Assembly: GCA_002483425.1 (NCBI GenBank)
Contig: DLHW01000003.1
Location: 21,412-32,304, forward strand
From: Methylococcaceae bacterium UBA7658
GTDB lineage: Bacteria; Pseudomonadota; Gammaproteobacteria; Methylococcales; Methylomonadaceae
Reading direction: 5' to 3'
Length of the DNA stretch: 10,893 nucleotides
The position numbers were made by a program, and so were the translations under genes. The notes beneath the pieces were generated by a model. The model ran no database searches. It saw only the letters and a list, made by a program, of their open reading frames with translations, and was not told the DNA's origin. This document shows, one piece after another, positions 1-6,682 of this stretch. Every line of letters starts with the position of its first letter. Within the stretch, counting starts at the first letter, position 1.

Positions 1-30
1 TTACCGTTCGTCCTGAGCCTGTCGAAGGAC
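1..30. repeat. Dispersed-type palindromic repeat at the window edge
   Basis: The segment contains GTCCT (10-14) and AGGAC (26-30), which can pair around an 11-base loop containing GAGCCTGTCG. Read on the minus strand, the core CTTCGACAGGCTCAGG is a motif I recognise as a very common dispersed intergenic repeat in many bacterial genomes. That recognition is from memory, not from a search. The repeat is cut by the window edge, so its full length and any partner copy cannot be seen. Confidence 0.5.
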
Positions 31-197
31 TTATTCAGAGTTTGCTTAAATACAACGATAAACTTCTTTCAAGTAGGCTCAATAAAGTGTAACGGAATCG
101 AAGGATAAGACTTTTGTTATCTATGATTCCACTTCATTGCATTAAAAGTAATTTTCTTACGGTTTTGTCTTTATTAACAACAATATAATACAAGGGG

Positions 198-238
198 TAA
201 AAACGAAAACGCTGCGCAACGTGAGGTATTACGTTTGC
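198..238 (-). terminator. Possible terminator of the helicase gene
   Basis: Read on the minus strand, GCAAACGT (238-231) can pair with ACGTTGC (222-216) with one bulged base, and a T-rich run (GCGTTTTCGTTTTT, 211-198) follows within a few bases. This fits a rho-independent terminator about 95 bases beyond the helicase stop codon. Other inverted repeats overlap it: CTGCGCA 212-218 with TGCGCAG 269-275, and GCAACG 240-245 with CGTTGC 250-255. The true fold could therefore be larger and branched. Confidence 0.4.
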
Positions 239-334
239 CGCAACGATGACGTTGCCCGGTGCGTGCGGTGCGCAGAGCTTGAGCGGAACTGTCGAGAGGG
301 CCGTTTTATGTTTGCGCGCCTTACTTTTCTAGTT

Positions 335-1660
335 TTATTCCTCCGGAGCTGCCGCACTTCCAGGAATACGTCTTTTGCCGATATTTTTCTTGTCTTTTGT
401 CCGTACTTTTACTTTTTTAGCGGCGGCTTTTTTAACCGGTTCTTTCTTATCCTTGCTTCCGGCGGCTTTACCCGAACTTTTTACCTTTTTCGGTCCCTTA
501 AAGCTGCCTTCCAGTCCGGGCAGGGTGCGGCGGATGAAGGCTTGCTTTAAAAAGCGCTCGATACCTGCCGCCAGGTTCCATTCGGTGTGTTTGATCAGGG
601 CGATCGCAACGCCTTGTTCATCGGCGCGTCCGGTGCGGCCGATGCGGTGGATATAATCGATGCCGGTACGCGGCATGTCGAAATTAATCACCAGATTAAT
701 GCCCTTGACGTCCAGGCCGCGCGCGGCTAAATCGGTGGCGATCAAGGCGCCGACTACGCCGTCCCGGTACAGCGTCATGACGCGGTTACGGTCTTTTTGC
801 GCCATCTCGCCGTGCAGCAGCCCGGCGCGGACGCCCTCGCTGCGCAGGGTGTCGTATAACTCCTGCGCTCTTAGCCGGGTATTGGTAAAAACCAGCGCTT
901 TTCCGAAGGTTTCGTTCTGTAGCAGCCGGGACAGCAACTTCAATTTATGGTCGTGACTGTCGGCTAAAATAAGCTGTTGTTCGATATGGCTGTGTCCGTC
1001 TTGCAGGGTGTTTAAGGCGACAACGGCCGGGTTACGCAACACCTTAGCCGCCATGTTGATTACGCCGGGATGGTTTAACGTCGCCGAAAACAACAACGTT
1101 TGCCGCTGCGGATTGCAATGTTCGACAATGGCTAGCACGTCGTCGCGAAAACCCATGTCCAGCATGCGGTCGGCTTCATCCAGAATTAATAGGCTAAGAT
1201 CTTGAAAATAATCCGTTCTTAATTCGAAATGTTCGATTAATCGTCCGGGCGTTGCAATGATGATGTTGTTTTCATTGATTAACGAAAATTGCTGACGCTT
1301 GAAATCGCTGCCGCCGGTAATCAGGCCGGTTTTAATCGATGTAAATTGGCCAAGCAGACGGCATTGCTCGAAGATTTGTTGCGCCAGTTCTCGGGTAGGG
1401 CAAAGGATTAATACCGAGAGGCCGCAGCTTGACGGCGACGCCTCGATTAGCTGCTGGAGGGCTGGCAGTACAAAGGCGGCGGTTTTCCCGCTGCCGGTCT
1501 CGGCGCTGACAAGCAGGTCGCCGCCCGCGAGAATGGACGGAATAGCTTGCGCCTGAACTGGCGTAGGCCGGTCGAATTCGAGTCCGGTCAGTGCGGCAAG
1601 TATAGTTTGGTCGAGTCCTAAACCGGAAAACGAGGGCTTGCTTGGGGAGGAGTGCGGCAT
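335..1660 (-). CDS. DEAD-box ATP-dependent RNA helicase, RhlE-like
   Basis: Cytoplasmic ATP-dependent RNA unwinding enzyme. Numbered from the ATG at 1660 (441 aa), the motifs are: the Q motif around residues 27-41 (GLEFDRPTPVQ), Walker A AETGSGKT 53-60, PTRELA 88-93, TPGR 137-140, DEAD 161-164, SAT 192-194, and the HRIGRTGR arginine-finger motif 338-345. A Lys/Ala-rich basic tail (about 388-433) follows the two RecA-like domains, as is usual for RhlE-type helicases, and probably binds RNA. The frame is open to a GTG at 1720 and an ATG at 1711. The 1660 start is preferred because family members begin just before SFSGLGL, and a TATAAT (1715-1710, minus strand) overlaps the upstream starts. No start has a clear Shine-Dalgarno. 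It is divergent from the rhomboid gene. The exact subfamily (RhlE versus SrmB/DbpA) is inferred. Confidence 0.93.
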   Translation of the reverse strand: MPHSSPSKPSFSGLGLDQTILAALTGLEFDRPTPVQAQAIPSILAGGDLLVSAETGSGKTAAFVLPALQQLIEASPSSCGLSVLILCPTRELAQQIFEQCRLLGQFTSIKTGLITGGSDFKRQQFSLINENNIIIATPGRLIEHFELRTDYFQDLSLLILDEADRMLDMGFRDDVLAIVEHCNPQRQTLLFSATLNHPGVINMAAKVLRNPAVVALNTLQDGHSHIEQQLILADSHDHKLKLLSRLLQNETFGKALVFTNTRLRAQELYDTLRSEGVRAGLLHGEMAQKDRNRVMTLYRDGVVGALIATDLAARGLDVKGINLVINFDMPRTGIDYIHRIGRTGRADEQGVAIALIKHTEWNLAAGIERFLKQAFIRRTLPGLEGSFKGPKKVKSSGKAAGSKDKKEPVKKAAAKKVKVRTKDKKNIGKRRIPGSAAAPEE

Positions 1661-1709
1661 CGAACGGATGGAGTTAAAGTGAAGCGGCGTAAAAATAAGG
1701 TTACTCTGC

Positions 1710-1715
1710 ATTATA
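1710..1715 (-). promoter_or_regulatory. Possible -10 box for the helicase gene
   Basis: A perfect TATAAT is read on the minus strand, 49 bases upstream of the ATG at 1660. No recognisable -35 hexamer lies 16-18 bases further upstream, so this is only a candidate. If real, transcription would start downstream of the GTG (1720) and ATG (1711) codons, which supports the shorter protein. Confidence 0.25.
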
Positions 1716-1801
1716 TACACTTTGTTTCCGGGTTATGATTAAATCGAATCGCGGTTGCGCTTTTCGCCGTAACCGTTAAGCTTATCTAAATTTTATTGTG
1801 C

Positions 1802-1805
1802 GAGG
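1802..1805 (+). promoter_or_regulatory. Ribosome-binding site that sets the rhomboid start
   Basis: GAGG lies 8 bases before the ATG at 1814. The in-frame TTG at 1796 lies upstream of this site and would add six residues not expected in the family, so the ATG is the better start. Confidence 0.6.
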
Positions 1806-1813
1806 TTACGCCC

Positions 1814-2485
1814 ATGATACCGATACGAGATACAGCGCCTTGTTATTCAACGCCTTATGTAACCTGGGGATTAATGGCGGTTTGTATTTCGATTTTCCTG
1901 ATCATGCTGCTTATGCCTTATGAGTTAAGCGCTCAGTTGATTTATCTTTATGGCATGGTGCCTAACCGCTACGCCAATCCGGATTGGGGTGTGGAGCACG
2001 GTATGGCGTTCGACGGTTATTTTTCATTTTTGAGCAGTTTGTTTCTACACGGCAACTGGATGCACATCATTTTCAATATGTGGTTTATGTGGATTTTTGC
2101 CGATAATGTCGAGGACCGCATGGGCGGCGGCCGGTTTTTGGCGTTCTATTTAATTTGCGGGCTATTGGCCACCGCAATGCAATGGTACAGCGCGCCGACG
2201 CTGACAATTCCGGTGGTAGGCGCTTCCGGCGCTATTGCCGGTGTGCTGGCGGCGTATTATTTTATGTATCCTCAAGAGTTCGTTATAGTTTATTTCTTCC
2301 CGATTGTGCTGAGATTGCCGGCGGTAACGTTTTTAGGGTTATGGGTGATTTTTCAGTTGTGGCATATTACAACGTCTACTTATGTGGAAGGTACTAGCGA
2401 TTCGGCGTGGTGGTCTCATATCGGCGGGTTTATTGCCGGAGCCGTATTGCATCCGTTCTTTCTGAGAAAAAATGAAGCGGTTTAA
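1814..2485 (+). CDS. Rhomboid family intramembrane serine protease
   Basis: Polytopic inner-membrane protease that cleaves transmembrane substrates within the bilayer; the substrate is unknown. The 223-residue protein shows the rhomboid core: hydrophobic helix 1 (about 15-36), the HGNWMH..FN segment (His79, His84, Asn88), the GASG motif with nucleophile Ser138, and His202 in SHIGG as the second member of the Ser-His dyad. Other helices lie at about 105-123, 132-152, 155-183 and 200-217. A short N-terminus beginning MIPIRD and the lack of a cytosolic GlpG-type domain place it in the small MIPIRD-type bacterial rhomboids rather than with E. coli GlpG. The catalytic residues are intact. It is divergent from the helicase gene and followed after 106 bases by a small membrane protein in the same direction. 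Confidence 0.93.
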   Translation: MIPIRDTAPCYSTPYVTWGLMAVCISIFLIMLLMPYELSAQLIYLYGMVPNRYANPDWGVEHGMAFDGYFSFLSSLFLHGNWMHIIFNMWFMWIFADNVEDRMGGGRFLAFYLICGLLATAMQWYSAPTLTIPVVGASGAIAGVLAAYYFMYPQEFVIVYFFPIVLRLPAVTFLGLWVIFQLWHITTSTYVEGTSDSAWWSHIGGFIAGAVLHPFFLRKNEAV

Positions 2486-2497
2486 GCGTATTCAAGC

Positions 2498-2503
2498 TAT
2501 AAT
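2498..2503 (+). promoter_or_regulatory. Possible -10 box upstream of the small membrane protein
   Basis: A TATAAT hexamer lies 13 bases after the rhomboid stop codon and 88 bases before the ATG at 2592. The expected -35 position falls inside the end of the rhomboid gene and shows no good match, so it is a weak candidate for a separate promoter. Confidence 0.25.
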
Positions 2504-2591
2504 AATCGGATAAATTTCGTTCCGTGCCGGGTTGCCGTGCAGTTGCATGCTAACTTTGCATAAACTCTGCTCCGATTTATTCAAAAGTCCT

Positions 2592-2918
2592 ATGAAAAAA
2601 TTAAATTTCGCATTAGTCAGACTTCTTCAATTTGTAGTTTTTGCAGTGTTTACGTTTGTTGTTATGGCCTATTTCGGCGCGATGGTGTTGTTGCCGCTCG
2701 ATGCCGTGGCCATCCTGGTAAAATTGATGAGCTTGGTGGGAATTCACGGTTTTATCGGCGCATTAGTCGCCATTCCTGCCGTCGGTTATTTATGTTTGAT
2801 GGTGTACAAAACACCGGGGCTTTGCAAAATGATTATCGACACCGGCGTTGAATTGATTAAAACCGGTAAAGCTAAAGTCGATGCTTTTAATGCGATTGCC
2901 GAAACGGTTAAAAGCTAA
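2592..2918 (+). CDS. Small two-helix membrane protein, function unknown
   Basis: I do not recognise a family. The 108-residue protein starts MKKLNF and has two hydrophobic segments that look like transmembrane helices (about 11-35 and 52-72), separated by a short linker with one Asp and one Lys. It ends in a Lys-rich, probably amphipathic cytoplasmic tail (about 73-108, with KTGKAKVDAFN). Only this ATG gives a positively charged start leading directly into a hydrophobic helix. The frame is open upstream to a TTG at 2532 and an ATG at 2547, but none of the three has a clear Shine-Dalgarno. It follows the rhomboid gene in the same direction and is followed 14 bases after its stop by a strong hairpin. 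An insulated small transcript is plausible. Codon use resembles the neighbouring genes, which supports real coding. Confidence 0.7.
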   Translation: MKKLNFALVRLLQFVVFAVFTFVVMAYFGAMVLLPLDAVAILVKLMSLVGIHGFIGALVAIPAVGYLCLMVYKTPGLCKMIIDTGVELIKTGKAKVDAFNAIAETVKS

Positions 2919-2932
2919 AAGTTCTGTATTAG

Positions 2933-2981
2933 AACAAGGACGGACGCCTTATTTAATCGCTGAATACGTCCGTTCCTTGTT
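2933..2981 (+). terminator. Large hairpin, probable terminator
   Basis: The arms AACAAGGACGGACG (2933-2946) and CGTCCGTTCCTTGTT (2967-2981) pair over 14 base pairs with one bulged T and a 20-base loop. The hairpin sits 14 bases after the small membrane protein stop codon. The tail that follows is not a clean U-run, but the right arm itself ends CCTTGTT. It may end transcription before rimO, or may only be a stabilising 3' structure. Confidence 0.55.
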
Positions 2982-3109
2982 ATTCATTGGCTTCGTTCCA
3001 CTATTTTTTCAGGCCGATTTGTAATCATCGGCGCCCGCTGGAAATCTTCATCGCCCGCCTTTATATTTTTCTGCAATCCGCGTCTTTCAGACAATTAAAT
3101 TAATACGTT

Positions 3110-4420
3110 ATGGCGTCGCCGCACATCGGTTTTATCAGTTTGGGATGCCCCAAGGCATTGGTCGATAGCGAACGGATTCTGACTAAACTCCGCACAGAAG
3201 GTTACACCATCTCGGCAACCTATCAAGACGCCGATTTAGTTGTAGTAAATACCTGCGGGTTTATCGACTCGGCAGTTGAAGAATCGCTCGATAGCATCGG
3301 CGAGGCGCTTGCGGAAAACGGGCGCGTGATCGTGACCGGCTGTTTGGGCGCGCGCGAGGCGGAAATCCGGGCGCGCCATCCGCAAGTCTTGAAAGTGACC
3401 GGCGCGCATGCCCTCGAAGAAGTCATTGCATCGGTGCATGAGCACCTGCCGCCGCCGCATGATCCGTTCACCAGTCTGTTGCCGCCCCAAGGTATCAAGC
3501 TGACCCCCAAGCATTATGCGTATTTAAAGATTTCGGAAGGTTGCAATCACCGTTGCACGTTCTGCATTATTCCGTCCATGCGGGGCGACCTTGTGAGCCG
3601 GCCGGTTGATGATGTCTTGCTGGAAGCTAGACGTTTAGCGGATGCGGGTGTTAAGGAACTGTTGATCGTATCGCAGGATACTAGCGCGTACGGCCTGGAT
3701 TTAAAATACCAACCCCGCTACTGGAAAGGGCGTTCGATCGAAACCCGTTTTTACGACTTGGCCGAAGCGCTGGGCGACTTGGGGATATGGGTCAGGATGC
3801 ATTACGTTTACCCTTATCCGCATGTGGACGACGTGATTCCCCTGATGGCGGAAGGCTTAATCCTGCCTTATCTCGATATTCCGTTTCAGCACGCCAACAG
3901 CCGTATTTTGAAACTGATGAAACGCCCCGCCGCCAGCCAGAACAATCTGGAGCGGATCAAGGCGTGGCGGGGAATTTGCCCCGATATAACGATCAGAAGC
4001 ACATTTATCGTCGGCTTTCCGGGCGAAACCGAGCAGGAATTTGAAGAGTTGTTAGAGTTTTTGGACGAAGCTCAACTGGATAGGGTCGGTTGTTTCGCCT
4101 ATTCGCCGGTTAAAGGTGCAGCCGCCAACGATTTGCCTAACGCCGTGCCCGAAGAACTTAAACAAGAACGCTTGGCGCGTTTTATGGAACGCCAGTCAGA
4201 AATCAGCGCGGCGCGTCTGCAACAACGCATCGGTAATATCGAAACCGTATTGATCGACGAAGTCGTCGAAGAAGGCGCGGTCGGCAGAACCTACTCGGAT
4301 GCGCCGGAAATCGACGGGCTAGTGTTCATAGACGGCGCAACGCATTTAAAAATCGGTGAATTCGTCGAAGTCGAAATCGAAGAAGCCGACGAGCATGACC
4401 TCTGGGCGCATTTGGTTTAG
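3110..4420 (+). CDS. rimO: Ribosomal protein S12 methylthiotransferase RimO
   Basis: Cytoplasmic radical-SAM enzyme that adds a methylthio group to the beta-carbon of the conserved aspartate of ribosomal protein uS12 (Asp89 in E. coli). The 436-residue length matches the family. The N-terminal UPF0004/MTTase domain has its cluster cysteines at Cys13 (SLGCPKALVDSE), Cys49 (NTCGF) and Cys78 (TGCLG). The radical-SAM CxxxCxxC is CNHRCTFC, with Cys145, Cys149 and Cys152. A C-terminal TRAM-like domain occupies about the last 65 residues. The SLGCPKALVDSE signature separates RimO from the tRNA enzyme MiaB. The ATG is favoured by this N-terminus, although no clear Shine-Dalgarno precedes it. The gene appears to stand alone between the hairpin at 2933-2981 and the repeat at 4443-4514. 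Confidence 0.97.
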   Translation: MASPHIGFISLGCPKALVDSERILTKLRTEGYTISATYQDADLVVVNTCGFIDSAVEESLDSIGEALAENGRVIVTGCLGAREAEIRARHPQVLKVTGAHALEEVIASVHEHLPPPHDPFTSLLPPQGIKLTPKHYAYLKISEGCNHRCTFCIIPSMRGDLVSRPVDDVLLEARRLADAGVKELLIVSQDTSAYGLDLKYQPRYWKGRSIETRFYDLAEALGDLGIWVRMHYVYPYPHVDDVIPLMAEGLILPYLDIPFQHANSRILKLMKRPAASQNNLERIKAWRGICPDITIRSTFIVGFPGETEQEFEELLEFLDEAQLDRVGCFAYSPVKGAAANDLPNAVPEELKQERLARFMERQSEISAARLQQRIGNIETVLIDEVVEEGAVGRTYSDAPEIDGLVFIDGATHLKIGEFVEVEIEEADEHDLWAHLV

Positions 4421-4789
4421 CAGCCTATCGATGAGTGTTAATGTAGGGTGGATAAGTGGAACGCATCCACCATTGCTTTGTCTTCGATGGATGCGTTTCA
4501 CTTATCCACCCTACGCAACTAGCTTTTTAATTCAAAGCCAAGACCCCAAGCAAGGTTTCTCGCTTTGCATCATTAATCCAAAAAAATTCCTCCTGAATTA
4601 GAAGCAATAAACTACTGGGTTATGATTGTCTATACGTAGTTTTACCTATATGCAGTTAACGATGTTTTTGTATACTAACGGCGTGTAAAAGCTGGCTGGA
4701 CGTAAGAAAAGCGCTATTCATGGAGTTTTACCTAACAAACAAGGGTTTTGCACAGTCGATTGAATTCTCTAAACAAAAGGTAAAATTTT
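4421..4789. other. Intergenic region between rimO and the secreted protein
   Basis: The first hundred bases hold the paired REP element (4443-4514). The rest is A+T-rich without a convincing gene. A TATACT hexamer at 4671-4676 could be a -10 box for the downstream secreted protein, about 114 bases before its ATG, but no matching -35 is visible. A 34-codon frame (4720-4824) overlaps the start of the next gene out of frame and has no ribosome-binding site, so it is not called. Confidence 0.5.
4443..4514. repeat. Inverted pair of REP elements (BIME-like)
   Basis: The two 27-base arms (4443-4469 and 4488-4514) are inverted copies with one mismatch, separated by 18 bases. Each arm begins with GTAG (CTAC at the right end). 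In the left unit GTAG (4443-4446) is followed by the hairpin GGTGGAT (4447-4453) / ATCCACC (4465-4471) with an 11-base loop. The right unit is the same on the minus strand, with one G-U pair. A GTAG tetranucleotide next to a short hairpin, often in inverted pairs, is the layout of REP sequences mobilised by TnpA-REP (RAYT) transposases. No such transposase is in the window. Confidence 0.8.
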
Positions 4790-5248
4790 ATGAAATCAAC
4801 GAGTCAACAAAAAATTACAAATAGTTGTAAATGTCTTCTGACAATATTATTTACTGGCTTATTATTCATAACGAATCCTACACAATCCATAGCGGCTCCG
4901 CCAAGCCCAATTGGAGCGTGGAATCTTGCAGGCGTTGATGAAGCAAGTAACAATTGGATAGCAACGGTCGTCCTTTTTCATAATATTAATAACGTAATCG
5001 TAGGTTATGCCGATTGGTCGGCGGATACAGGTTTTGGCGGTAGAGAGTTTTTAACAGCGACTTATAACGAAACTAATCGAATCTTGAAATTTCATGGTAT
5101 TAAACTTAAATACCCAGATGGCATTGTGCGCGGCTCATATAGGGCAACGCTATCGCTCGATGGGAATAAGTTGTTAAATGGAAAATGGTCTGACTTTGAT
5201 CCAACAATACCCGGAAAATGGGTTGCAAATCGTATTCAATTGAAATAA
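4790..5248 (+). CDS. Small secreted protein, function unknown
   Basis: I recognise no family. The 152-residue protein has a Sec-type signal peptide: a charged, polar N-terminus with Lys2, Lys8 and Lys14, a hydrophobic core at about 16-28, and probable cleavage after Ala35 in QSIA-AP. The mature part, about 117 residues, has no cysteine, several tryptophans, and alternating hydrophobic/polar stretches with glycine turns (GYADWSADTGFGG; LSLDGNKLLNGKWSD). This suggests a small beta-rich, barrel-like periplasmic or secreted domain. The hydrophobic core is not followed by a lipobox, so it is probably not a lipoprotein. AAAAGG (4775-4780) lies 9 bases before the ATG and supports the start. The gene is visibly richer in A+T than rimO and alaC on either side and stands alone between repeats, which hints at acquisition. 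Confidence 0.75.
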   Translation: MKSTSQQKITNSCKCLLTILFTGLLFITNPTQSIAAPPSPIGAWNLAGVDEASNNWIATVVLFHNINNVIVGYADWSADTGFGGREFLTATYNETNRILKFHGIKLKYPDGIVRGSYRATLSLDGNKLLNGKWSDFDPTIPGKWVANRIQLK

Positions 5249-5327
5249 TTACACAAGCGTGGCAGAGACCCGAGGATATTTGTGTCTACGAGTTCCCGTT
5301 TTTCTCTAGCTTAATTCAGGCTGCAAA

Positions 5328-5364
5328 TTTAATCATTCCCGCACAATTCGTGGGAATGATTAAA
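5328..5364. repeat. Perfect 13-bp inverted repeat (hairpin)
   Basis: TTTAATCATTCCC (5328-5340) and GGGAATGATTAAA (5352-5364) are exact inverted copies around an 11-base loop, 79 bases after the secreted-protein stop. There is no U-run outside the arms, but the ends are A/T-rich in both directions. It could act as a two-way terminator or be another dispersed palindrome. Confidence 0.6.
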
Positions 5365-5411
5365 CGGCAATTAAACAAACCCATTTGACATCTTGTACCA
5401 CTAACAGTAAT

Positions 5412-5447
5412 TTAGACCGATTTAACAAACTCTTAATTCAGGTCTAA
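5412..5447. repeat. 7-bp inverted repeat upstream of alaC
   Basis: TTAGACC (5412-5418) and GGTCTAA (5441-5447) are exact inverted copies with 22 bases between them, ending 15 bases before the alaC ATG. The spacing allows either an RNA hairpin in the leader or a two-site protein operator. A symmetry this short can arise by chance. Confidence 0.3.
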
Positions 5448-5462
5448 CAAGCACTGTCGTCA

Positions 5463-6647
5463 ATGGAACAATTTCACCGCATAAGCCGTTTACCCCCTTA
5501 CGTTTTCAATATAGTCAACGAACTTAAAGCCAAGGCTCGAGCGGCGGGCGAGGACATTATCGATTTCGGGATGGGGAATCCCGATCAGCCCACGCCGGAT
5601 CATATTCTCGACAAATTGCTGGAATCCGCCAAACGGCCTGATACGCACCGTTATTCGGTATCGAAAGGCATTCCACGGCTGCGAAGAGCGATTTGTAATT
5701 GGTATAAAACTCGTTTTGACGTCGATCTAAACCCGGAGTCGGAAGCCATCGTTACCATCGGCTCCAAGGAAGGTCTGGCGCATTTGGCGTTAGCCACCTT
5801 AGGCCCCGGCGATGTCGTGCTGGTGCCGAATCCCGCTTACCCCATTCATCCGTATGGCGTTGTAATTGCCGGAGCGGACGTGCGCCATGTGCCGTTGATT
5901 CCGGGCGTGGATTTCTTTGAGGAACTGGAAAAAGCCATCGTCGAGTGCTGGCCGAAACCAAAAATGCTCATCCTGAATTTCCCCGGCAACCCCACCAGCG
6001 GCTGCGTGGAACTGGATTTCTTCGAGAAAATTATCGCACTCGCCAAGGAACATAAGATTTGGGTGGTGCATGACATCGCCTACGTGGACATCGTGTTCGA
6101 CGGCTACGTCGCGCCATCCATCCTGCAAGTGCCGGGCGCAAAGGACATTGCCGTGGAATTCTTCTCCATGTCCAAAAGCTACAACATGCCGGGCTGGCGC
6201 GTTGGCTTCATGTGCGGAAATAAGGAACTGGTCGGCGCGTTGGCGCGGATCAAATCCTACCTGGATTACGGCACCTTTACCCCTATCCAAATCGCCGCCA
6301 TCGCCGCGCTGGAAGGTCCGCAAGATTGCGTCCACGAAATCGCCGACATGTATCGCAAACGCCGCGACGTGCTGTGCGAAGGCTTGAACTCCATCGGCTG
6401 GCCGGTGGAAAAACCGAAAGCCACCATGTTCGTGTGGGCGAAAATCCCTCAAGCTTATTTAGAGATGGGTTCGTTGGAATTTTCCAAGAAGTTATTAATA
6501 GAAGCCAAAGTCGCCGTCGCCCCCGGCATCGGCTTCGGACAATACGGCGATGACCACGTCCGGTTTGGCCTCATCGAAAACGAACACCGCACAAGGCAGG
6601 CGATCAGGGGGATTAAAGCGATGATGAAGAAAGATGGAGTGGTTTAA
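5463..6647 (+). CDS. alaC: Alanine transaminase, AlaC-type (class I/II aminotransferase)
   Basis: Cytoplasmic PLP-dependent enzyme that most likely interconverts pyruvate plus glutamate with alanine plus 2-oxoglutarate. The 394-residue protein is a full-length fold-type I aminotransferase: Tyr126 in the PNPAYP stacking loop, Asn176 in FPGNPTSG, Asp204 and Tyr207 in HDIAYVD, the PLP lysine Lys238 in SMSKSYNMPGWR with Arg246, and a C-terminal substrate-carboxylate Arg in HVRFG. HRISRLPPYVF near the N-terminus is typical of the AlaC/YfdZ group. The ATG has no good Shine-Dalgarno. The middle of the gene (about 5940-6430) uses more C-ending codons than its ends and its neighbours. The exact amino-acid specificity is inferred from family resemblance and not fixed by the motifs. 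Confidence 0.88.
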   Translation: MEQFHRISRLPPYVFNIVNELKAKARAAGEDIIDFGMGNPDQPTPDHILDKLLESAKRPDTHRYSVSKGIPRLRRAICNWYKTRFDVDLNPESEAIVTIGSKEGLAHLALATLGPGDVVLVPNPAYPIHPYGVVIAGADVRHVPLIPGVDFFEELEKAIVECWPKPKMLILNFPGNPTSGCVELDFFEKIIALAKEHKIWVVHDIAYVDIVFDGYVAPSILQVPGAKDIAVEFFSMSKSYNMPGWRVGFMCGNKELVGALARIKSYLDYGTFTPIQIAAIAALEGPQDCVHEIADMYRKRRDVLCEGLNSIGWPVEKPKATMFVWAKIPQAYLEMGSLEFSKKLLIEAKVAVAPGIGFGQYGDDHVRFGLIENEHRTRQAIRGIKAMMKKDGVV

Positions 6648-6682
6648 TGTGCTAATTTTAAATTGAATATAGGGAGGTAAAA

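Larger units (their letters stand above)
1..334. other. Intergenic region downstream of the helicase
   Basis: No credible gene is visible in these 334 bases. Bases 31-195 are A+T-rich and contain a TATAAT hexamer on the plus strand (184-189) with no good -35 partner. Bases about 198-290 are G+C-richer and rich in short inverted repeats. A reading frame that starts inside this stretch and runs on the plus strand to 550 overlaps the helicase 3' end antisense and gives a low-complexity Phe/Arg-rich protein, so it is treated as spurious. Confidence 0.6.

Noticed and set aside
221..550. A plus-strand frame overlapping the helicase 3' end
   Set aside because: Most of it is antisense to the Lys/Ala-rich helicase tail, which yields a Phe/Leu-rich artefact. 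There is no ribosome-binding site or family resemblance.
1752..1775. Imperfect hairpin CGGTTGCG / CGC...AACCG upstream of the rhomboid
   Set aside because: Only eight pairs with a three-base bulge, and no tail or conserved motif, so chance is likely.
1796..1813. TTG start for the rhomboid, six codons upstream
   Set aside because: The ribosome-binding site GAGG at 1802-1805 lies inside that extension, and the family N-terminus MIPIRD begins at 1814.
4356..4601. A frame across the rimO end and the REP pair
   Set aside because: It is out of frame with rimO, translates repeat DNA, and has no start signal.
4720..4824. A 34-codon frame starting MEFYLTNKGFAQ before the secreted protein
   Set aside because: It has no Shine-Dalgarno and overlaps the well-supported secreted protein start in another frame.
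5799..6452. A 217-codon open frame on the minus strand across alaC
   Set aside because: It lies wholly antisense to a clearly coding aminotransferase with intact motifs. Its protein is His/Phe/Asp-rich without recognisable domains, as expected from the G/C-ending codons of alaC.
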